A stretch of 64,000 nucleotides of DNA from Parastagonospora avenae f. sp. tritici 18332-5 (taxonomy: Eukaryota; Ascomycota; Dothideomycetes; Pleosporales; Phaeosphaeriaceae), in NCBI GenBank assembly GCA_022559985.1, contig JAFJTR010000030.1, positions 62,001-126,000 of the forward strand, read 5' to 3'. A program made the position numbers and the translations under genes. The notes under the pieces are model-generated. The model worked only from the letters and a program-made list of their open reading frames with translations, had not been told where the DNA came from and made no database searches. Below are positions 1 to 9,700 of the stretch, piece after piece (position 1 is the stretch's first letter; each line of letters starts with the position of its first letter).

Positions 1-1451
1 GGCGGTGTCTGCAGTCTGCAGTCGATACAAGGATATCAAGCTCGGGGAGACATGGTCTGACGGATAGCAGAGTACTGGCACTATCTGGACAGGCCAGACA
101 CGTTCATCAGGTCAGTAGAGCTGGGCAAGGCGTGGAAATTGCGAGCCCAGAGGCTGACTGGCGTAGCATTGGAGACTCGGACGAGGACCTGGGGCGCATG
201 CTGGGCTGCTTGCGCTTCTGGTTCACCAAGGACCTGGTAGGCTGCCCCAAGCATGCAAGGGACCACGGCGCTGACCCGCTGCCAGAAATACGTCAAGGGT
301 AAGCCCTGCAAGCCATACAACTCGACGCTGGGCGAGTTCTTCAGGGTACGTGCTACGTCACAACCTCGGCCCATGGTGACTGACTCCTGCAGTGTAACTG
401 GAAGATCGAAGACAGCCACCCTACGCTCAAGACGCCAACCTCGGCACCCTCGAGCAGTGCAAACAGCGTCGTTGGCGATAGCAAGCCTGTCACCGTCTCG
501 TACCTCACCGAACAAACCTCCCACCACCCTCCTGTCTCCGCTTTCTACGTCGACTGCCCGGAGAAAGGCATCAGCGCAAGAGGCTATGACCAGCTCAGCG
601 CCAAGTTCACCGGCACGAGCGTGCGCGTCGTCGCTGGAGCACACAATCTGGGCATCTTCATCACCCTGAAGAACAGGGATAACGAGGAGTACCAGCTGAC
701 CCACCCAGCAGCGTATTTGGGTGGTCTGCTGCGAGGTGTGTATTAACCAGCACAGGGGTGCCGTCTGCTGACAAAGAACAGGCTCTCTCAGTGTCTCCGT
801 TGCCGACTCCTGCTACGTCACCTGCCCCAAGACAGGCCTGAAGGTCATTCTCGAATACCTCGAGGAGGGCTGGCTCGGGCGGACACAGAACAAGGTCCAA
901 GGCGTCATCTTTAAATACGACCCGAAGAACGATAACATTGTGAAGATCAAGGATGTGCCGGAGAAAGAAGTCCTTGCGCGTATAGAAGGCAACTGGCAAG
1001 ACAAGGTGTACTACACGCTCGGCAGCAAGCCGTTCGCGAAGGTGGCCGTGCGTATCCCGAAACACTGAATCAGCTGGCCCACACTAACATGGAGCAGGAG
1101 AAGAACCTGATCATCGACCTCAATCCCCTGGATCCGGTCCCCAAGGTTGTCCCACCACTTGAGGAACAACTGCCCAATGAATCGCTCAAGTTCTGGGATG
1201 CCGTTACGCAGGCCATAGTAGGCCGACAGTATTCGCTTGCCACCAACCTCAAGACTGAGATCGAAGAGAAGCAAAGACAGAAGGCTGCTGAAAGAAAGAC
1301 TTCCAACACGGAGTGGAAACCAAGATTCTTCACAGGTGCCGTGACACCAGTAGGTCGTCCAGATCTTACAGCCGATGGTGAAGCAGCACTCAAGGGTCTA
1401 CATTCTGAGCAATACCAACTCGAGCCGAACAAGGAATATGGGGCATTTTAA
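1..1451 (+). CDS. Oxysterol-binding protein-related lipid transfer protein (Osh6/Osh7-like), 5' partial
   Basis: Codes for the C-terminal lipid-binding (ORD) domain of an OSBP-related protein, a family that moves sterols, phosphatidylserine or PI4P between membranes at contact sites. The 5' end lies outside the window. Exons read: to 236, 286-345, 393-735, 782-1047 and 1098-1451. The hallmark EQTSHHPP (family EQVSHHPP) follows KPYNSTLGEFFR in the second and third exons. Later blocks GSLSVSVADSCYVTCPKTGL and PKVVPPLEEQLPNESLKFW are also typical. The intron at 1048-1097 has a CACTAAC branch point and removes an in-frame TGA at 1066, so the ORD is intact, not broken. LGEFFRC and the lack of the Kes1 signature favour the Osh6/Osh7 or ORP5/8 side, which exchange phosphatidylserine for PI4P, but ligand preference is inferred. 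The reading before about residue 110 is open to the window edge and uncertain. Confidence 0.87.
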
Positions 1452-2055
1452 GCATATTATTGATGGACCTTTCGACACTCGACAATTGGCCTGGACCTTC
1501 GTTGGGACATCCAGTACATTATTGCGGAGACGAGGTCCGCGACACCTTCATTTAGCATCTGCTGCATGTTTGTTGGGTAAAGGGGCATGGCCGTTATGGC
1601 GTCTGTTGCTTTAATTTTACTGGGGACGCGCACTACATATATCGTCTTGTCTGCATATGCGTCTTTCGACCAAATAGATCTCACGCTTGAGCTAGCCTAC
1701 GGGCAGCCTGTCATTAATGTTTGAAGATTTGAACTACTCTCAAGAGCCAAAGCGACACTAGATCCAAAGCATTACCGAGCACAACATCCAATGCAAAAAT
1801 ATTTGGGTTGGAGAGAAGTTGGTGCTGGAAAGCTCACGAACATGTTGCCAAGCTTGGCCTGTTCGAGAACAAGTTGCAGGAATTTTGAAGAACGTTCACA
1901 CTATCACATGGTTACCTCCAGTCCAACTAGAATCGTTTTCATTTCGCTTATGATGGCTATTTCTCCGTCCTCTCCTCAACTTGTCACACCTTCATCTGCT
2001 TTGCATACTCTCTTCTCTTCGTCCACCTCTTCCACATTCGCCCCAATCCTAATAC
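1452..2055. other. Intergenic, convergent 3' ends
   Basis: Space between the stop of the OSBP gene and the stop of the unknown minus-strand gene, so it should hold both 3' UTRs. The short open frames here have no recognisable similarity or splice structure, and I see nothing else. Confidence 0.5.
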
Positions 2056-3144
2056 CTACCAAGAAGAACCTGCCGATTTCTTTGCCCTACGAGACGTTGC
2101 CTCTTGAGCATCCCGTCGCTCTTGCTCACGCGAAAAGTACAGGTCATCATCTTCTGCGTCTTTTTGATGTTGCTCTTGCAACAGGGCATAGAACTTGGAG
2201 CTGGCCTGTCCGTATTTCGCAGATGCGGTAGCGAGATCACTTTCTTTCTTGATCAACTCATCGTCTGCTTTCTCGAGCTCGATCTGCGCGGCCTCGATAC
2301 GGTCAGATGATGTTGGAAACATGGAAGGATAGCGAGCGGAGCTAAAGGACAACAGAGGCGGCGTGTAGCGTCTGAAGTCTTCGTCGGTGTTATTGGCGGC
2401 TTTTTCACTTGAGAAGAACCGTGTGAGCTTGGGAATCCTGGATACCTTCTGTGCTGTGGCGGGCTTCTTGGAATTGGCTTTCTTCATGCCGGATACAGCG
2501 TCTGGTGTGGTATGGTCATGCCAAAGAGCATTGCTGGGTCCGCCGATTTCGACTTGACGAATCATCCTATCAAGCGCCTCAAGATCACGATCAAGCTCTG
2601 AGTCAAAAACGCCAAGGCTGTCCCAATCCTCGCCATCGTCGGTCCATGAGCATGTCGGATACTTCTCACTCTCCTGGTAGTCTCCAAACGGCGCTCCACG
2701 CCTCCACAAATTCTCGGCCTCAACCGCCTTGCGATCCTCGTTCGTGAGTCGACGAAGACGGTCCTCTTCGACTTGGCGACGCACGCCACGTCCCTCCCGC
2801 GGGCGGCGATCTTCAGGGCGATCGCTGGAGAACGATGCGACTCGTTGAGCAACTGGGTTACTAGTGCGATGGGACCAAAGACCTGAAGCTTGACCAGAAG
2901 CTTTCGTAGCCTGGTTCGGAGGCTGCTGGACAATGGTGCGTGCTGGAAAAGTCAGTAGCGGACGAAACTGCTCACAACTGCAAACGCTTCCCAGGCCTGA
3001 GGGCATTTCCGATTCATAGTCTTCGCACGGGCGCTTGAATGAGTTTTCGCTTTCAACTTTCGCTTGGTTGGAGGTGTTGCGACGAGCTGCAGCGACGTGG
3101 CAGTCGGCGGCGCAGGTGCATGTTTCGATGTGGTGGCTGGACAT
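2056..3144 (-). CDS. Hypothetical protein with C-terminal coiled coil
   Basis: Continuous 362-codon frame that I do not recognise as a named family. The N-terminus has a short Cys/His cluster (CTCAADCH, residues 9-16). The middle is polar and disordered with Arg/Glu-rich stretches (around residues 105-145), an acidic Trp-containing segment (TDDGEDWDSL) and a helical DRDLEALDRMIRQVE. The last 90 residues (RIEAAQIELEKADDELIKKE onward) have the heptad pattern of a coiled coil and end in a Lys/Arg-rich tail. This suggests a fungal-specific nuclear or scaffold protein, which is inference only. A GTGAGC...TTTTCCAG stretch at about residues 55-65 looks like a splice pair but is only 33 nt, too short for this genome's introns, so I leave it as coding. 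Confidence 0.65.
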   Translation of the reverse strand: MSSHHIETCTCAADCHVAAARRNTSNQAKVESENSFKRPCEDYESEMPSGLGSVCSCEQFRPLLTFPARTIVQQPPNQATKASGQASGLWSHRTSNPVAQRVASFSSDRPEDRRPREGRGVRRQVEEDRLRRLTNEDRKAVEAENLWRRGAPFGDYQESEKYPTCSWTDDGEDWDSLGVFDSELDRDLEALDRMIRQVEIGGPSNALWHDHTTPDAVSGMKKANSKKPATAQKVSRIPKLTRFFSSEKAANNTDEDFRRYTPPLLSFSSARYPSMFPTSSDRIEAAQIELEKADDELIKKESDLATASAKYGQASSKFYALLQEQHQKDAEDDDLYFSREQERRDAQEATSRRAKKSAGSSW

Positions 3145-3631
3145 GGTGCTGCGTAGAGTATTGTAGTGAGTTATTGGCTGGCTTTGTAATATTGCTTGAT
3201 GTTGGATAACGATGTGTATTAAAAAGAGGGATAAAAGGAGCTAGCTGGGTTGCTTATATGCTGATGCTGATGTGAAGCGCGGTACATGCGAAGATTGGGA
3301 CGATGTGAAGAAATAGGTCGATTGTCGAACTCGATGTGTGAATAATGAACTTGAAGGGCCAGCTCCACGCAACGCATGCGATCGTCGCATACAACCGGGT
3401 CGCGGTCACCAGAAGGTGCTTCACTACCGCGGCTTGTGAAGAATGCAATCACAGCAAGTAACCGTCTGGTGATTGCACTGGAACCTCTCATTGACATTGC
3501 CTTTGCCTGATATAGGATACCTAGGATCTCTTGGAACTGTAAGTGGATTTAAGTTGCACGGCTTCCCCAACTCCTAACACGATTGCTTGAATCCACCATG
3601 ATTTACAATTGACGACACGAAAGAGTACCTA

Positions 3632-3830
3632 CACCAGGCGCCGGTGAAATTCGTGCCCGCCCTTTCTGAACGAGAAGAGGTGAAGTGGTAGCCTGGATGT
3701 CTTCAAACATTTCTAGTAGAGTTAGGTAGAGTGTCTTAGAGCTGCGTGTATAACTATGCTTCCCTAAGCTTATAATGCACACACATCTAAAGACTATTAG
3801 CTTATGTCGTGCAGGTGTAGAGCGGGGTCA
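3632..3830. repeat. Dispersed repeat, copy A
   Basis: Begins CACCAGGCGCCGG and shares ordered blocks with the sequence at 15171-15390: CACCAGGC-CCGG, GAACGAGAAG, a TCAAAC block, TATAACTAT/TATATACT-like A/T-rich sequence, and an identical CTAAAGACTATTAG (3787-3800 here). The two copies are clearly related but diverged, by eye about 70-75% in the conserved part. The right boundary is uncertain. No coding capacity. Probably a remnant of a non-autonomous DNA transposon. Confidence 0.6.
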
Positions 3831-3849
3831 CTCGTGCTGACTGAGAGAG

Positions 3850-3876
3850 GCACCAGGCAGCGGCAAAATTCGTGCC
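3850..3876. repeat. Fragment of the same repeat end
   Basis: GGCACCAGGCAGCGGC followed by AAAATTCGTGCCC repeats the left end of copy A about 218 bp downstream in the same orientation. It probably marks the start of a second truncated copy; the following sequence is not recognisable as repeat. Confidence 0.45.
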
Positions 3877-4229
3877 CTGTACTTGCCCCACTACACATGC
3901 AGGCGCACCGCAGCACCACCTGACCGCTCTCTATCTTCCCGCTCTCGAATGGGAACGTCACAGTTTCGGTCTGGAATTCAACCTGCTCTGGCGTTCACAA
4001 GTATACAAACATGGCTGCCACATTCACCAAATACAAATTCGTCTTCTTCGTGCCACCGCCCACACTTTCAGCTTGCAAGTCCGCTATATTCAGTGCAGGT
4101 GCAGGTCTCTTCCCCGGTTCTGGCAGATACACCGAGTGTTGTTTCACCACCAAAGGACTGGGGCAGTATAGGCCTGGCGATGCCGCTAATCCAAATGTAC
4201 GCAAATTTTCATTACTTCGCCAGAGAATA

Positions 4230-4348
4230 CCACCGGGAGGCAGGACGATTTTCAGTCACGTGCCTTGAAAGCCTCCGTATAGAACCTCTGATTGGTCGCG
4301 ATCCTGGACAAAATGCACGTGACTGAATATCGTCCTGCGACCCGGTGG
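4230..4348. mobile_element. MITE-like element with 34 bp terminal inverted repeats and TA flanks
   Basis: Left arm 4230-4263 and right arm 4315-4348 are inverted copies with 31 of 34 positions matching. Both start CCACCGGG from the outside, continue through GCAGGACGAT and end internally in TCAGTCACGTGC. A 51 bp unique centre lies between. The dinucleotide TA borders both ends, as expected for the target duplication of Tc1/mariner-class elements. There is no ORF, so it would need a transposase from elsewhere. The arms put two inverted CACGTG boxes downstream of the decarboxylase stop. Confidence 0.75.
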
Positions 4349-4639
4349 TAGGCTGATGCAGGTTGATTAGATTGGCAAAAGAGGAGACTTGGAGGAGGTT
4401 GAGGAGTACAGAGTAGAAGCAATATGTGTGGATAGGGAGATAGCTGTTAAAGCTGTGGATGCGCTGAAGAAGTAGGAATGACGTGTAGCCTGGTTTGAGC
4501 AATCACTGACAAATGAAGGGCACATCCGTGTGAGGAGCCAGCATACGAGGTCTACCAGATGGAGTATATATGATGGAGGTGTCGCGTTATAGTCCAACTA
4601 TCTCGAGAAGTAAGAGCTGGTTATTGCTTTGGTAGGAGG

Positions 4640-6139
4640 CTACTCAGCTACATTTTGCAGCACCTCCTTGATGATAGGTAGATCCCTTTTAGCATCTGTC
4701 TGCCAATTTGAAACTGCAAAGCGACAAGCAGGCTTGCCGTCCCAGGCAGTACCACTAACATATATCTTCTTCGTGGCCTTGATCTTGTCCACTAGATTCT
4801 TATTCAAGTCGTTGTCTTTTGCACGGAAGAGTACTATGATGTATATGGTACTTAATCGCTCTTCCATGGACTTTTCTGACTCAGGAAGTAGCTCATACGT
4901 CTCGCTTTCTAGGATGAACTTCGCGATACCCCTTGATAACTCGATTTGGCGCTCTAGCATATCTCGATACCCTGATTTGCCATATGCTATAAGGCTGGCA
5001 TATACGGGCAATGCTCTGAATCTCCGCGAATTTTCGAGGCCGACGTTGAGCGGTGACATGATGCTGTCAGGCCCGTTAGACGTTGCCAGATACGCGGCGT
5101 TGGGGTTTTGGAAAACACGCTCGGCGATGTGTCGGTGACGCGAGAGGAAGAAACCACAATCGTAAGGCACGTTGAGTAGTTTGTGGCCGTCACCCGTTAT
5201 GGAGTCGGCAAGCTCGAGACCAGCACAGGCTTGTGCGATGGCTTGGCAGCGCGGAGAGTCAAGCAGGCGACCCAAGATGCCAAATGCACCATCGACGTGA
5301 ATCCAAGCTCCATGCATATCGCACAATCTTCTTAGTTCCTGCATCTCTTCCAAGCCTGATGTCGCAAAGAGGCCGGTATTGACTTCAGAAGCAGAAACAG
5401 CGACGATAGAGGCAGAGCTGGGCTGTTCCATCAAGCTCTTCAGCAGTTTAAAGTCGAACCGGTGCGGGGCGTCTTCCCTCCCAACATGCTTGATAGATGC
5501 TCGCCCCATACCAAGGACGCTTGCTGCCTTGCTCAGCGATGAGTGGGGTACCGTCGTCAAGATCTGGATCTTGTCCAATCCAGCGCGGTGCATAGCTTCC
5601 ATGATACCATATTCTCCAACGCTATTTTCCGCATTTGTGCGGTGAGCTGACGCCTCCGCAATCACGTACTCACGTCCGCACGCCAGGCCAACAACATTGC
5701 TGGCGGTTGCACCAGTAGTGAAAATGCGATGGGGCCATTGATCCGGCTCGAAGTTGAGTAATTCGCACAGGAGAGACAATGCATGGTTTTCGACTTCTGT
5801 GGCGATACTCTCGTTTGGTAGATGTACTGATACGTTCTGGTCGTATGCGGTCACGAAATTGTCTGCAATGCTTGCAGCGGGCGTGACTCCACCGGTTACA
5901 AAACCATAATAATTCGGCGAGCGGGATGATGCATTGAACGCAGGTCTCAGGTCTTCCTGAAGGTGTCTGATAGTTTCGGGGAGACCAATACCATTTTCTG
6001 GAAGCTGATTCGCGAGCTTCTCCCTCGCATGCTCAATGGCATTCTGGTTGGGGAGGACATGTGTGGGCGATGGCTCCAGCTGTAGTCCAGTAATAGCAGA
6101 GCGGAGCAGCTCTTGAGAATCGGAGCGAGCGGACTCCAT
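4640..6139 (-). CDS. PLP-dependent group II decarboxylase (aromatic amino acid/glutamate decarboxylase-like)
   Basis: Intronless 499-residue enzyme of the pyridoxal-phosphate decarboxylase family that removes the alpha-carboxyl group from an amino acid. The PLP lysine is visible in DSITGDGHKLLNVPYDCG (Lys320), the cofactor-pyridine aspartate in HVDGAFG (Asp283), and the small-residue phosphate region in TTGATASNVVGLACGRE (141-157). PNYYGFVTGGVTPAA near residue 76 is the usual N-terminal substrate segment. Length fits the family. The exact substrate (tyrosine, tryptophan, glutamate or diaminobutyrate) cannot be read from the sequence. It has no secondary-metabolism neighbours. A short TATA-like AATATATG lies about 75 bp upstream of the start. 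Confidence 0.88.
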   Translation of the reverse strand: MESARSDSQELLRSAITGLQLEPSPTHVLPNQNAIEHAREKLANQLPENGIGLPETIRHLQEDLRPAFNASSRSPNYYGFVTGGVTPAASIADNFVTAYDQNVSVHLPNESIATEVENHALSLLCELLNFEPDQWPHRIFTTGATASNVVGLACGREYVIAEASAHRTNAENSVGEYGIMEAMHRAGLDKIQILTTVPHSSLSKAASVLGMGRASIKHVGREDAPHRFDFKLLKSLMEQPSSASIVAVSASEVNTGLFATSGLEEMQELRRLCDMHGAWIHVDGAFGILGRLLDSPRCQAIAQACAGLELADSITGDGHKLLNVPYDCGFFLSRHRHIAERVFQNPNAAYLATSNGPDSIMSPLNVGLENSRRFRALPVYASLIAYGKSGYRDMLERQIELSRGIAKFILESETYELLPESEKSMEERLSTIYIIVLFRAKDNDLNKNLVDKIKATKKIYVSGTAWDGKPACRFAVSNWQTDAKRDLPIIKEVLQNVAE

Positions 6140-6730
6140 AGGTAGGCTGGAAGTATGTTAAGGGGTTGTGTTTGCCTACGTTGTGATCAAGAGAAAGGAT
6201 GTGCTGGAGGTGGCATATATTGGGCGGTATGACTGTTGTAAGCACGCGAAGGAATTAGCGCGGCCTAGGTCGTGAGCCTAGTCTGTGTAAAGTCCACGTC
6301 GGAAGACTTGGAGATGAACGCGAGCATCAACTCCCGACCCGGGAATGAGGCGAAACAACTCGGGAAGCTTCGTTATTGTTGACGGACCATGTTGATCGAC
6401 AGTACACGCAATAGAGATTGACGGGCAAGGTCTCGCGTGCAGTTGCAGCAGAATGGTATGCTTAGTTAGGCGAGAGTGAAGTTCAATGCATGTGAGATGG
6501 AGCTAGGGGCACCGAGAAGCAGCATTTGACATGGGCGTGGCATGTCACGTGCGCTGGTGTGGGGAAGGTCCCCGGTTGTGGCTGATGACTTGGGCAGACG
6601 CGTCAAACAACGCGACTAGCGAACAGCTTTGGCAGCCGTCGCCACAACCACGACGCAACACACAGCGAACCTCGCATGCCGACGCGTAAACGATCGATGC
6701 GGAGTCCTGCCATGACAATGCGCCACTCTG
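6140..6730. promoter_or_regulatory. Divergent promoter region, decarboxylase / RecQ
   Basis: About 590 bp separate the two divergent starts. A TATA-like AATATATG on the minus strand (6214-6221) faces the decarboxylase, and a CACGTG box (near 6546) lies about 185 bp upstream of the RecQ start. No coding sequence is seen. Confidence 0.45.
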
Positions 6731-9700
6731 ATGCCTCAGAACAATTTTAAGAAGCACCTATCGTGGCTGTTATCCGAGAAGCCTTTCGTCCCGTCCGCCG
6801 CCTCGATCGTTGCCTATGACCCCGACGCCCCCACGAGCTCTACGACACTTTCACAGCCCTCTTCCTTCCTGCTCGAACACGCAGTAAACAATGAGCTGGA
6901 ACCAGAACTTGTCAACGCGCCACCGCCTGCACCAACCGTCGACCGACCGCTTCCACCCCGCACCCTCACTCGGACCAAGACCATCGACATACACAAGCCC
7001 CCTGAGCCGGAACGCGCCACGTCAGATATGGCGAGGTTGCGCGCAACACCAGGCAGCGGCAAACCAAGACTTGTCCTAGCAGGACTCCCCCAGAATGGCT
7101 CAACCGAGGCGGCAGCCAGCAGAGACGGCACGTCGTTCGGTACCAGACGAGACGGAAACCCTACGCGACCCAAGACTCGTCCCTTGATCGCATCAACATC
7201 CGAAGATGCGGCGAACAACAAACAGCGCCGTACCGTCGCCGAAGTTGAGTCGATTGACCTCACCGGGGACGACGAGATACGGTCTTCTCCAGTTCCAGCT
7301 GCAACTGCTCGCGGCAAGAAGCGGAAGAGCGACGAATATGCAGCAGACCTTCAGCGGACCAAATCACCACGACCTGCTCACGTTGCCCCCAAACCCAGTC
7401 CTGAAACCATGATTGACGAGTTTCCTGATATCGATGATATAGTCATGGCTCCAAGCGATCCACCACCTCCGTACTCAACTATCGTGCATACTGCGAGTAG
7501 AGGCATCGAACAAGGCCTTCGCACTGGATCAAGCACGGAGCCATCACCTTCCACGCATCCTCGGAAACGTAAGTCGCTGAGTCGTGCACCGTCGGAAACG
7601 TTGGCTCCTGCACGAAAGCTGGGAAAACAATCTCGCAGTCCTTCCCCACCAAAGGCCAGGCCTGTTCCTGTTGGCGACACGGGAAGCAGTACATCTCGAT
7701 TACGAACGCCGGCAACGCGCAGAGTCCAACACGCCGTAATGGACTCGGAGGACGAGGAATTTGGTGACTTTGACGATATGGAAGTCGACACGGCATCTCG
7801 GATCAGGTGGCCATCGCCCGGGAACGAGAAATCGCGTGCAAAGACTCCCAGTATAAGTCCAAGTAAAAAGGAACGAGGCCAATCCCAGCTGCCGATTCGT
7901 TCTCCAGCTAAAGCGCCACGAAGTCCCGGCCCCTACGAAGCTACCAACATTTCAATGCCGACCCCGACAAGGTCGCAGTCATCTAGGAAGGAAATGCACT
8001 CGACATCGAAATCGATGCCCACGCCGCTAGCATCAGCTGCACCGAAGGAGGCTGTGCCGTCCTCCTCTGAGCTCTCCAAAGAGAGGAAAGATGCCATCAA
8101 GCAAGATATCGAACTGTTCTTGGCATCCGAAGGCCGCCGTCTACAAGACCATCTCAATGCGGCGAATTCGGCCTGGGAGACAGCTCGTGCAGCCTTCTTA
8201 ATGCACCTGGAACAGGCCTCCAAGCCAGACGCTTCCGAGCAGGATAGAATGCACCGTTCTCGTTCGCGAAAAGACGCCGTGGAGCAGCTGATCGCCTTGA
8301 AGATCAAGCACGACGGCCTCGTTACACAGCGTCAAAACGTCAAGAAAAAGCTCGAATACGACCTAGACATCGGGCAATTTGATGCGGCAGACGGTGAGAC
8401 GCTCAATAGACTTTACAAGACACTGGAGGATGTGCAGATACAGATGTACTATCTCTTGGATACAGCCGGGATCAAACCGCAAAAGAAGGTCACGGTGAAG
8501 TTCGAGACCGTGCGACCAAGCAGTGTGATGGTGCAGTCCACTCAAGTGAGTCCTGTGGGGAATAAGCCCAAGGCTGTGCAAGGCCCTGCGCCTAGTCACA
8601 TGCAGCAGACACAATACGTCAAACAGACACAATTTGGCGCGCAGGAACTGTGGTCGCCCACACATAGCATTCGTTTTGCTGAAGGGCAGGTGCCGGGATC
8701 TCCTCCAATACCGCCTCTGAACCTGGGTTCCCGCCTACAGACCGCCCATCGCATGGCGGAGACGTCGACTACAAATTTACGAGAACGTCCACATCGAGTA
8801 CCTGAGACGCCGCAAAGGCATCATTCACCCTTCCGAACGAACGCCACTACTCGCCAGCACAATGATTTGACCTCTTTCGATGCTCCGGATGAGTTCGGAG
8901 ACTTGGACTTCGAAGAGGACGAGAATCTTTTCATCAACAATATGGGATCGCCTTCGGGCCCGATAGAGATTCATGATGATAAGATCGACGAAGACTTCTG
9001 CGAGGACGACGAAGAAGACTTCATGCACGAAATAAGCAACATTGAGAATGAGGGGCCGGGTGGCTTCGACTGGAAAGGAGACAGGGCTACCCAGCAAGTC
9101 TCAACGAACACACGAGAAGTCTTCCGTGAAACCACAGTCAACAAAGTCCAGTCTCGAAATCTACTAATCTCGCCAAAGAAGCCGCAGCTGGTTATGCCTG
9201 GCAAGAATCTGCCCGGAATGAACTTTCCCTGGTCACAGGACCTGCGCAATACTCTGATCCATCGATTTGGACTGCGCGGCTTTCGGCCAGGTCAGCTCGA
9301 TGCGATCAACGCAACTCTTGCTGGCGAGCATTGTTTCGTATTGATGCCAACGGGGGGCGGCAAGTCCTTGTGCTATCAGCTGCCGGCAGTAATCACAAGT
9401 GGAAAGACACAAGGCGTCACTATCGTCGTTTCGCCGCTACTCAGCTTGATGGAAGACCAGGTCACGTCTGCCATGGAGCGCTTCAATGTGCAGGCGTTTT
9501 TGATCAACGGCGAATCAACGCAGGCGCAAAAGACCCACATCATGGAAGGTCTACGAGAGCGAGATCCCCAGAAGTTCATGCAGCTCCTCTACGTGACACC
9601 TGAGATGCTTAGTAAGAATCAAAGGATGATCAGCGCTTTCCAGCAGCTGCATTCCCGGGGCCGTCTTGCCAGGATCGTGATTGACGAGGCACATTGCGTC

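Larger units (their letters stand above)
3145..4639. other. Intergenic region carrying repeat elements
   Basis: About 1.5 kb holding the promoter of the unknown minus-strand gene and the 3' side of the decarboxylase. It contains a diverged dispersed repeat (from 3632), a fragment of the same repeat end (from 3850) and a short TIR element (4230-4348), all listed separately. Open frames on both strands here are short and lack family features. Confidence 0.6.

Noticed and set aside
1066..1088. In-frame TGA suggesting the OSBP gene is broken or is two genes
   Set aside because: A 50 nt intron (1048-1097) with CACTAAC branch point removes it and restores the conserved EKNLIIDLNPLDPVPK segment.
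3872..4326. Plus-strand frames of 99-147 codons upstream of the MITE
   Set aside because: They run through the repeat fragment and the left arm of the TIR element and have no protein features.
7047..7065. CACCAGGCAGCGGCAAA in the RecQ gene is identical over 17 nt to the repeat end at 3851
   Set aside because: It encodes TPGSGK in a continuous protein and no other part of the repeat is nearby; treated as coincidence unless further copies show the same fusion.
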